DNA of 57,605 nucleotides from Ectocarpus siliculosus (taxonomy: Eukaryota; Sar; Phaeophyceae; Ectocarpales; Ectocarpaceae), in the NCBI GenBank assembly GCA_000310025.1, contig FN649731.1, positions 2,404,933 to 2,462,537 on the forward strand. The letters run 5' to 3'. Below, one piece after another: positions 46,641 through 55,689 of this stretch (position 1 is the first letter of the stretch; each line of letters starts with the position of its first letter). The position numbers and the translations under genes were made by a program. Under the pieces are notes generated by a model that was given only the letters and a program-made list of their open reading frames with translations, was not told where the DNA came from and made no database searches.

Positions 46641-49206
46641 GGATGAGAGTCCATAGTGAATAACACGGCAGGAAGAGTAGTGGGGAAGAAGGTGGTGCGA
46701 TGACGACCTGAAAGAAGAAATGAGGGAACGTAGAGAAGTCTTCAAGCAGTACCTGAGTGAGGGGTCTAAGGAGAGTTGGGAATAGTACAGGGCCTAGTGG
46801 AAAACAAGAAAAAGTGCATTTCGGACGAAATAGTGCAGAAGGCCAACGGAGGCCTGGAGGGGAACGCCAAGCAGATGTGGGAAGGAATTAGTGGGATGGT
46901 AAAAAAGACCGCGCAAGGGGGGCATGCAGGGGTACCAACTTCGCGAGGTGTGAACGGTAGACTAGTCAGCAGTGGGAAGGGGAAAAGGGAAGTTCTAGCA
47001 GGACACTACAAGAGACACTTGGAGTGCCTTCGGAGAATGAAGCTTTGACCAAGTGTTTAAGAAGGAGGTGGACGCATGGGCCCAGAAAGAAGAAGAGACA
47101 TCGAAGGCAGACGTTGGGAACGTAGAACTAGAAAAGGAGTTCACTGAGGACGAGGTTGAGGCGTGTGTGAACAAGCTGCAGTAGGGGCGGATGGGATAGT
47201 CAACGAGTTCATGAAGTTTGGGGGGAAGGGGATGATCCAGCTGATGGTACTGCTGTACAACTGGGTGTGGAAAAACGAGTACGCGCCAAGTAGATGGAGG
47301 GAAGGAGTGGTTGTGCACTTGTTTAAGAAAGGAGACAAGACTGACCCAGGAAACTACAGGGGTATCACACTGTTGAACACAGTAGGAAAAGTGTTTTGCA
47401 AGCTGCTGAAGGATAGGATAGTGGGAGTATTGGAGAAGGAACGTACCATTAGTGAGGGCCAGGCAGGTTTCCGACAGAAGAGGGGGTGCGTAGACCACGC
47501 ATTCACGGTAGGGAGAATCATCCAAGGTAGAAAGAGGGCGAGAAAGCCTACGTACTGCTTCTTCCTGGACGTGAAAAAGGCATGCGATACCGTATGGAGA
47601 AAAAGGGCTGTGGAAACAGTTGTCTAAGTACGGGATCAAGGGGAAAATGTGGAGAGTGCTGAAGAAGATGACAGAGTGTACGAAAAGCGCGGTCATGCTA
47701 GACGGAGAGTGTCTAAATTCTTCGACATTGAGCAGGGGGTCCCAACAAGGTTGCCCGCTGTCCCCAACATTGTTCCAGGTGTTCATCAACGATCTGTTGG
47801 AAGTCATAGAGGCAGTCCGGAAGGGAGTAAAAGTAGGGGACACGGAAACTTCGGTGTCAGGAATGCTGTTTGCGGATGATTTTGTTGGTTTGTCGGACAC
47901 CCCTGAGGGACTGCAACTACAAATTGGCGCGGCGAAGAAGTTTACTGATAAATGGAGATAGTCTGCCAACGTTAAGAAGAGTGCCGTCATGGTGTGCAAC
48001 GAGGTCAGGGAGGAACCAGTAGAACATAGATGGAAGTGGGGGATCGAGGAGATTGCAAAAGTGGACAAGTACACATACCTCGGAGTAGAGATTGCAAAAG
48101 ACTGCTCGTGGAAATGCACACATGTCCGAGGTAGCGGAAAAAGGGCAAAGCACGAGCAGGGAAGCTGCACCCAATACTCGCAAACCGGCACCTCGATACA
48201 CGCATCAAATTGACGGTTTTGAAGAGCGTAATCGTATCGCCGCTAGAGTCGCCGGAGAAGTATGGGAAGGAAATAAGAAGGTAATGAAAGAACTCGAGGC
48301 GGCGCAGATTAAAGCAGCGAAAATCATCCTAGGATGCTCCAAGCGCACAAGTAATGCAGCCGTTAAGGCAGAATTGGGGATCCAATCTCTACGGTCGGGA
48401 AGAGACGCAAGGAAGCTGACATGGCAGTATCGCATGTGCGGGATGGGAGAGGAGAGGTTGCCGAGAATAGTATGGGAGGCGAAGTGGGCAAACAAAAAGA
48501 GGGGTAGACAACCCACGGAATGGGTCAAGGTTGTAGAGGACGTGTGGAAGGGGTTAGACATGGACGAAGATGAAACGCTGGAAACGGAGGGTCTACAGGA
48601 GTTCAAGGAGAAGATATCTGTTGCTTGTGCCGAGAGAGAAGACAGAATCTAAGGAAAGAAACTAAAGATAAGGAGGGTCTAGAAGTGTACGTAATGTTGA
48701 AAGAAGGAGTAGGGTTCAAGGATTACCTATATGGACCAATGGATGCAGGGACAAAGCTCAAGGTCAAATTCAGGACCGGGGACATAGGCCTTCGAGAACG
48801 TCGACGAAGACATAGGACGGTAGACGACGAAGACGACGAGTTCAAATGTGATTGCGGCTTCGAATCCGAAGACCGTGTTCATGTAGTCGCGGAATGTCCG
48901 TGGTACGAAGAGGAGAGGGAATTGAACATGACTGAGCTGGGAAAAATACAGGGGACGTACAGGGAGATGTTTGAGGCATGGAACAGAGAGGAGAGGACGG
49001 TAGCTGTACTGGGGAGTAGGAAGTGGTTTGAAAAGGCGGGAAGGGATATCGTTAGGATAGACAGACTAGGGAAGACATTTTTGAGCCCCCTTTGGCAAAG
49101 TAGGAAGGAACGATTGGCCAACGGTGATCGGTCCTGTGGGAACAATGCTCCGTGCTCTCGAGGACGCGTGGTCAACGGTCTAACCGCTAAGGAATGCAAA
49201 ACATAA
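46640..49206 (+). pseudogene. Second LINE-type reverse transcriptase, different family, frameshifted
   Basis: Degenerate frames run from about 46640 with a charged linker. The RT starts at about 47163: RWREGVVVHLFKKGDKTDPG, NYRGITLLNTVGKVF, EGQAGFRQKRGCVDHA and FFLDVKKACDTVWR (first catalytic Asp). A frameshift follows near 47620, then GSQQGCPLSPTLFQVFINDL and LFADDFVGL (FADD at 47869-47880). A stop TAG near 47960 and another shift near 48090-48210 precede the C-terminal part. This ends with CDCGFESEDRVHVVAECPWY, a CxC...H...C zinc-binding motif common at LINE C termini. The stop is TAA just after ECKT near 49204. No endonuclease was found upstream, so it is truncated or decayed. It differs clearly from the minus-strand LINE. 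Confidence 0.8.
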
Positions 49207-50315
49207 GAGTACGCGCCCCCCCCCCTTTCCCCCTGCGCATGCAGAATATGTAGAAGGCGGGTATGCATGGTTGCAGTGCGCTCCCAGCATTCTGATTTTC
49301 GGGTTGAGAGAGAAACAGAGAAAGAGAGCCACACACACACACACAGCAAGACGAACGTGCGGCAACTGCTCTTGCCGTATGTTCTGTGTTCGCCTATCTA
49401 TAATGCGTGGTTATAGCTTTATCCATGTACTTCTACACGCTTGGGGTCGTTCTTTACGAAGAATCAGATCTCGAATCACATTTCGATATAAGAATATAAG
49501 TGTGGGATCTACTCAAATCCGGACAGAAATGGCAGGTGTGTCTTAACGGGAGATCTGCCAAATGGAAACGAATCTCTGCAGTCCACCACGAACAACCCGA
49601 GAGGTCCGCCGCTTGCCAACTGCCATATTGCTGTTGTGACGTAGCCACACCACATGGGGAGCTATCGCTCCCGAGAAGCACACACCAAATGCGACATGGC
49701 CTCTGTGCGGTACTGACACGATGTCTATGCATGTGACACTTTGAATCGACCCTCGTCCGACGGAAAGCCGCCAACTCTTCTGTGCATTTGAAGTTCGACA
49801 ACCCACGGGAGATTGCCCCACAGACCAACACATCCAACACACGTTTTTTTTCGGGACCAGTCACGTGCAACAACGATGCGCAGACCCTTCCTTTGGGTTG
49901 GCTTTTTGTGCTCTCTGTTTTCTCTGTGCTCGGCGGTGGATGGAGTTCGTGTGGATGTGGGTCGGTGGGCACGCGCCGTGTATGCGAGTAGACCGTGGTC
50001 CCGCAACTATGGACGCTGTTCACCCAAATCGGCATCCGATTAAATGGTTTCACCTTTTTTCAAATCCCGATTTGGTTTTGGGTCGTCCTGTTTTAAGTCC
50101 TAAAGATTCGACGGGTTCAATAACATTTCAGCCAATCAACGAAAGAGTTCTGTGGATCTTCCGGTCTTACAACCAAATCTGAATGTGATTCGAGATCTGA
50201 TTTCTTCGTTAAGACCGATCCTTAGAGGAGAGCACCTCTGTGGTTCATCGCAAAACACAGACAAGTAACTACTACTCAACCATGTTTTGCTGCTGACTGT
50301 GCGTTGGTCCTTTCA
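49207..50315. other. Non-coding region with poly-C and CA tracts
   Basis: A 10-base C run lies at 49216-49225, just after the LINE stop, and a CA repeat at about 49330-49344. Open frames on both strands between 49450 and 50180 overlap each other and carry no recognised motif. I cannot support a gene. Confidence 0.4.
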
Positions 50316-50545
50316 TCCGTTCCATGCTAGCGGTGACGGCAGTAGCATCTGTGGTGGATGACACCAGTAGCCATGCAGCCGAGCAGGCTGGCTGATGTGC
50401 TCTATGGGTTGCAGGCTATCTTGTTGCTGTGTTGCCTGCTGATGTGTTTTATAGCCGTTTTGGTTTCCGGGGACGCACCTCCCGCAGCCCAGGACACAAA
50501 GAAGCGTGGTTTATGTCCGGAGGTGTTGCCCCCCCCCCCCCGCTT
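50316..50545 (+). repeat. Direct repeat, left copy
   Basis: The blocks CCGTTCC(A)TGCTAGC, GGCAGTAGCA, TTGTTGCTGTGTTGCCTGCT, GGTTTCCGGGGACGC, CCCGCAGCCCA and TGTCCGGAGGTGTTGCC, followed by a 13-base C run (50529-50541), are repeated in the same order at 50853-51062. Spacing between copies is about 525 bp. No shared long frame. Confidence 0.75.
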
Positions 50546-50852
50546 CAACGTTTTTCAAGTAGGGGGTATGCAGTTACTCCGTGCCCCGGCAGGAGTTTGA
50601 ATCAGTCGAGAGTCGAGACTCGAGAAACTGCGTGAATTCGAGCACAAAGAGAGACAGAGAGAGATATCCGCAGGAACTGTTGTGATGACGATGCTGTATG
50701 TTATGTGTGCGCCTATGATATGTCGTTTTACATGTCCATGTACATACACTCTTGGAGGAGAGGGTAGATCCACCCTGCTCTGTGTCTCCTAACCGAAGCA
50801 CAGCTGCTATACTACGAACATACAGCAGTAAAACTTACTCAGCTTGCGGGTG

Positions 50853-51062
50853 GCAATCCGTTCCGTGCTAGCTCATGGCAGTAGCAACCGTCTGTGTTGG
50901 ATTGATTTCAGCTGAATGTAGAATGGCGGCTGTGTTGCTAGGTTTTGTTGCTTGCTGCTGTGTTGTAGTTTTGCGTTTCGGTTTTCCGGGGACGCGCTTC
51001 CCGCAGCCCACGGCACAAAGAAGTGAGATATGTCCCCGGAGGTGTTGCCTCCCCCCCCCCCT
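50853..51062 (+). repeat. Direct repeat, right copy
   Basis: This is the partner of the left copy at 50316. It carries CCGTTCCGTGCTAGC, TGGCAGTAGCA, GTTGCTTGCTGCTGTGTTG, GGTTTTCCGGGGACGC, CCCGCAGCCCA and CCCCGGAGGTGTTGCC, and ends in an 11-base C run (51051-51061). Both copies end in poly-C at the same place, so the tract is part of the repeat unit. Confidence 0.75.
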
Positions 51063-51412
51063 CTCGGTGTTTGCCATCGGGGTTGGTTTTTCGTCGCTTC
51101 GTAGCGATGTTGTAAAACAAGTCGATCATTTCGTCAACTCGGCAACCAGTTAACCGTTTTTTTTTTTTGCCTTTGTTTTAATTTTTTTGCGGTAACCATG
51201 AATCGTGGTCGAGTAGACTATGTTGTGCGGGGTCGAGAACCCTCACTCCGTGCAGAAGGGATAATCGCACCACGTTGTGTTGAATTGGTCAAGCACCCTC
51301 GAGGCAGTTACACAGTGCTTACAACTATCTCTGAAGGTGAACGCACCAGAAAATAGATTAAGTCATACGCAGCTGTCATCCGTACGCAGCAAGTAAGCAC
51401 AAGATGCCGAAT

Positions 51413-51722
51413 ACCCTTAGCAGGATGCAGGGCACCCCTTCATGCGACTCGCCGAATACCTCACGGCGCTTCGCGCTTGGTGATGTGGGAGCCTGGCCCG
51501 GTGAGAACCCGGCGTGGTCCGTCTCGGTGTTGTAGGGATGCGAGGTCAATGGTCTTATGACTACGGCACCCTTAGCAGGATGCAGGGCACCCCTTCATGC
51601 GACTCGCCGAATACCTCACGGCGCTTCGCGCTTGGTGATGTGGGAGCCTGGCCCGGTGAGAACCCGGCGTGGTCCGTCCCGGTGTTGTAGGGATGCGAGG
51701 TCAATGGTCTTATGACTACGGC
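51413..51722 (+). repeat. Near-perfect 155-bp tandem duplication
   Basis: Units 51413-51567 and 51568-51722 both run from ACCCTTAGCAGGATGCAGGG to GGTCTTATGACTACGGC. I find only one difference (CGTCTCGG against CGTCCCGG). The unit contains GGCGCTTCGCGC and is GC-rich. The lack of divergence marks a recent duplication, or an assembly artefact. It has no coding frame or known RNA that I recognise. Confidence 0.9.
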
Positions 51723-51741
51723 ATGCACGACTATGAGTTCA

Positions 51742-51762
51742 CCCCCCCCCCCCCCCTCCCCC
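51742..51762 (+). repeat. Poly-C tract
   Basis: Fifteen C, one T, then six C. It follows the 155-bp duplication by 20 bp and is the longest of the C runs in this part of the window. Confidence 0.9.
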
Positions 51763-51942
51763 CAATTGAAGAATAATTTGTACTGAGGGATACGCGGGGG
51801 CTCCGTCCCATGTGCGGTGTGACTACAGATTACGTACAGCAAGTAGCACCTATTAGATACTACACACAGCGAGAGATTCACGCACACAGCTTCTGTGCGT
51901 AAACGTGGTGCACCAGCAGGACCAGCAGCACCGGCAGTACCA

Positions 51943-52168
51943 CACTAGATAGAGCCTCCTCTGGTGGTTTGCCATGGAGCCTGTCGTACTTTACATGTAG
52001 TTCACAACAGCAGTTTCTTTTATGCACGCACTCACTACTGTCGATACATACGCTGTAGATAGAGTCTGCTCTGCTGCTTCTTTGAGTAGCCATGGAACCC
52101 GTTGTACGCAACATATAGGTGACAGCAGTCTCTTGTGTGCTGGGTGACAGCAGTCTCTTGTGTGCTGG
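51943..52168 (+). repeat. Diverged about 115-bp duplication ending in a 25-bp tandem repeat
   Basis: TAGATAGAG(C/T)CT(C/G)CTCTG and GCCATGG(A/)...CC(T/C)GT(C/T)GTAC, then CAACAGCAGT(T/C)TCTT at 51945-52020, recur at 52055-52135. The end of the second copy, GGTGACAGCAGTCTCTTGTGTGCTG, is itself repeated once in tandem (52118 and 52143). A 13-base C run follows at 52190-52202. Confidence 0.7.
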
Positions 52169-52216
52169 GACAAAGCAGTAACTTCTTTACCCCCCCCCCC
52201 CCGTGGTAGGCTTGGT

Positions 52217-52268
52217 TGGCCTCACGCGTGGTTTCCTTTGTCCCAAAATGTATTTACTTCTTTCAACA
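52217..52268 (+). repeat. Dispersed repeat, copy 2 (first copy at the window start)
   Basis: CCTCACGCGTGGTTT and then TATTTACTT...TTCAACAAA match positions 13-75 with several mismatches and small indels, in the same orientation. As there, a run of C precedes it. Confidence 0.5.
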
Positions 52269-53230
52269 AACGATGCATACATGTCCGTTTCCAGCGTGCG
52301 AACAGTATCAGGTAGTGACCGTAGCATCGTGATGTCTCAAAAATCCGGTGGGGATGAGGCGAGATGACACAGCAGTCCGCAACGTCTCCCCCGTATGACA
52401 GATATGACGGAAGACAGCTGACAGAAGTGAACAGAATAAACATTTCGACTTGAAATTGCTTCGGTTTGTGCCGCCTTGCTATATACGCTGGGAACGCTAC
52501 TGCTGTATGCTCTTTTCCCCTCTCGTGCCCCCGCCCACACGTATACGCTCGCTCCACAGCCGCTCTGACAGCTGCCGCGCCAACGCTCAGCTGATGTTCT
52601 TGGCATGTGTTGACACATGATTGATTCTACATGAGATCAGAAACAGCTTGTCACCGCGTACGCTTGGGGTTGAAGCTGTCGTCTTCTGCCGGTCTGTTCG
52701 ACACGACAGGCCCGACTGTACCCGACAGCTGACGCAACAGATGAACAGAATCAGTGCATAGTCTTCTTCCAGCTGTAGGAAAATTCTTGACACACTGGGG
52801 AAGCATTTACAAATCTGTCTATAGTTTAATGCCGTATCACACTAAATCTTTGATAGAATCTGCATGCATCATCCGTGGTGTCCCTGAGACGAACCGTCTA
52901 AACCTGAAACGCAATAGCAAGTGGTCTGAAACGTGTCATGACACCCACAAGCGGCGAATAGATCCCCTCAGAAACTTATTCAAGTGCACACCACGGCATA
53001 GGCCTGCACTCCTGCCATTACTTTTTCACTTGGGATATGCAGCATCACACCAAACCTTTTGCAGAGATATGGTATGCTTATAAGTGGTGTCTCTGAGAGC
53101 AACAACACTCCATTCTTGACGTGTTGTAGGCGCCATTGCCGGGTAAACATTCGAAAAACTCTTCTGAGAACCACAAATCACCTCACACCTGCCCGGGCAA
53201 CCTGAATTCTTAAGAAATATGGATCGGAGA
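52269..53230. other. Non-coding region, nothing recognised
   Basis: Only short frames without motifs. A weak direct repeat, ATGCCGTATCACACTAAATCTTT...GGTGTC(C/T)CTGAGA near 52830-52890 against AGCATCACACCAAACCTTT...GTGGTGTCTCTGAGA near 53041-53097, indicates an old duplication of about 210 bp spacing. Confidence 0.45.
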
Positions 53231-53490
53231 GCCGTACGCCCTCAGCTGATCCCTCATGTGCGGCATCCCCAACATCTAATGGGGGAAGGTTGAGCCAACA
53301 AATCCCCATAGAAACCAGGCAAGGCCTAGGACCTGAAGAACCTCCCCCCGTGGCCTCGGGGGCTGGTTGATTCACCTAGTTGTTGGTGTTAAACAGAGTG
53401 TAATTTTAGATGAGTCTCTCTCCATCCATATCCTGCGAACATGCCAATCAACAGATCAAAGCCCATTCACTCTATCATATCTGAGACATC
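53231..53490 (+). repeat. Short dispersed repeat family, copy I
   Basis: CCCTCAGCTGATCCCTCATG resembles the start of copy H. AGGCAAGGCCTAGGACCTGA, CCCCCCGTGGCCTCGGGGGC, TGGTTGATTCACCTAGTTG and AACAGAGTGTAATTTTAGAT, then ACATGCCAATCAACAGATC...CTATCATATCTGAGACATCG, match copies E and F in order. This joins the H-type and E-type blocks, as copy A does. Confidence 0.65.
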
Positions 53491-54960
53491 GCAGTTGACT
53501 TCGGTGAATGGATTCAAGGGTATATTTCGTTGGTATAATCCACTTAGGACTCACTCGACCAGGGATAAGGACTCGCAAACAATGGTATATCTGCATCACG
53601 TTGGGAGTGTTGCTCTGTTCATTGGCCGTAGAGCTTACACACGTTGTAAGACGCCCCCCTTGTCCTCAGATTACTCTCGCATTTGATTTCGCTGACCGGC
53701 TCAAGACTACATCAATAACCGCAAACAGGAACTCAGTGGTATATCGTCAACTGGATGATGTTCATAAATACTTCACACGTGTGCTGTAAGATCAAGCGAA
53801 CACATGCACGATCTGGGCACTAGTTTAACAAGCAAGCACAAGAAAGCTCGGTCCAAAATTTCAAGACAGAGCAAGCTGCTGTAAGCAACTTGAGTCATAA
53901 CACGGTTTGCTTACCCCTCTTGGAGTGAGATTTTGCTGCTGGGGGGAACTTCCTTTCTCCCTGAAGCGCGCCGAGACCAGGCGGGCCGTGGTGTTCCTGT
54001 GGAGGACAGGTGGCTCGGGAGGCGATGAGGTTTCTGAATCGCACATTCGAGCGTGCACAGCAGCGACGGGTCACGATGGATAAGTAAGAAGGCTACCGAT
54101 TGCGAGTACGTATGGCCGGCACGAATGGCGCTTCAGCGTTGGTTGACACCCCCCCACTTTCAGTCGAAGTTGAAGAGAACGCGAAAGCAAAAGATTCAGA
54201 GCTACCTCTGCCTGGGATTCAAAACTGGGGGCAGGGAGCAGTCTCACAACCTGGGTGTCGCCTGCGATTTCCTCAATTCCTTCCGCTCATTTTTTCCGTG
54301 GTGACCAAACCAACTTTGACCCTCTCTTTTTACCGCTCCCTGCCGAAAGGTAGGCGAACTCAACAATCATAGAGAGACGGCGGTTCTGACGGTCAGCATC
54401 TTATACATGACCAATCCGAAAGAGTTATCGTGTCGGAAGCCCTATTGGTCTGCTACTGCGTGGTGCCGTGGGTTTGTGGGGCTGTCTCCGACCCAAAACA
54501 GGCCATCTCACCCAATTTACTTTTTCAAACGGCAGTTTGGCGAGGTGGTACACATCTCTCACACACCTTCTAGAGCAGTGCCCGAGGCCCCAACACCAAC
54601 GAAGCAGCACAGTGCTGGGATTGAGGATCACATAGACAGCCGAACCGAAGGAATCAGCGCGATGGAGGCCTTGGGGCTGCTGCTGTCGTCATTTAACTGT
54701 TTCCGTGTGTGTAATGTGTCGTACAAAAAATCCCCGCGCGCCCCATCCAGGGGGCTCTGTGACGTTTGCACGTAATGTACTCTCCTCTTATATCTCCCAT
54801 TCTACCCCCCTCACACCTTGGAGAGGCTGGCCTAGGGGGTAAATGGAGGGAATACGGCTCTCTTATCCAAAACATTTCAGGTTGACAGCCGTGAGCGTTC
54901 AGGCGGCAGAGGCAACTACATCGGATATACACGTCAAGGAGTAGACTCCGGCGGCATATC
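53491..54960. other. Non-coding region with a further repeat-family fragment at 54740-54890
   Basis: No gene is recognised. Near 54740-54890 the sequence CCCCATCCAGGGGGCTCTGTGACGTTTGC...GGAGAGGCTGGCCTAGGGGGTAAATGGAGGGAATACGGCTCTCTTATCC resembles the repeat-family block of 44.2-44.4 kb. The rest carries only short overlapping frames. Confidence 0.45.
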
Positions 54961-55529
54961 TGTTGCCTCGCCGAACGCGCTTGCGGGGCTGTGTTGGTTG
55001 GTTTTGCGCTGCACCGGGTGGGAAGCTGCCAAGTCTGGCGTTCGGGATGAGCGTCACGGCGATGTCACGGTGGTGTGTTTTGCCGTCGGTAAGTGTTCGC
55101 GCGCTGCCCCCGCCCCCGGTCTACGCCCCCAGTGAACCTGATCCTATGCCGTCCAAGGAAATCGCACGTGATGCACAACAACAAGCGGCACGGAGTACGC
55201 CCCGGCGCTTGCCCGAGACCTGTCACGTCGTTCTCGACGGCGGTGGAGACGGCCACTCTGAATAGTAAGCAGTTGTTTCACGTGGACATGAACGGATGCG
55301 ACGTTCTATGGATTCCAGATCAACCGGGTGCTTTGCAGGTACGACTGATGGTCTGTGCATACATGGAGAAGCTGGGCATCATGGCGCCGTCGCCGCCTAT
55401 TCCTGCTTTCGAATGGAAGAGCACGTCACCGACTTCGTCGAGCAGTGCTTTCATTGTATGGGTTTGTGGAATAAAGTAGGACACAGAACTATTGCGGCAG
55501 TTTACAAGGTCGTATATGATTGGTTCTAG
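54961..55529 (+). pseudogene. Decayed Ty3/gypsy fragment (RNase H end to integrase zinc region)
   Basis: Segments in different frames resemble the better element that follows: VYAPSEPDPMPSKEIARDAQQ (55118-55180), then VLWIPDQPGALQVRLMVCAY (55302-55360), and FRMEEHVTDFVEQCFHCMG (55405-55470) with the CxxC half of the integrase HHCC zinc site. At least two frameshifts are needed to join them. It lies less than 200 bp before the larger element, in the same orientation. Confidence 0.7.
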
Positions 55530-55689
55530 AGGAATAAGTGTCGGTTCACGTGTGACGTGTATGAAGAGGAATGCGGCGTGACTTCGACGATGAACATGTG
55601 GCTTGCCTCGTCGAGGTCAGTCCTGAATAATGAAGAGCTGTGTGGTGTGTCAACCAACGGTCTTGCATCTCAGAGGTTAGGAAACTAAC

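Noticed and set aside
49454-50053. Minus-strand ORF of 199 codons
   Set aside because: No motif, rich in Ser, Arg and Cys, overlapped by frames on both strands and set between repeats. Length alone is not evidence here.
51413-51722. 5S rRNA or other tandem RNA genes
   Set aside because: The 155-bp unit lacks recognisable 5S internal control sequences and occurs only twice.
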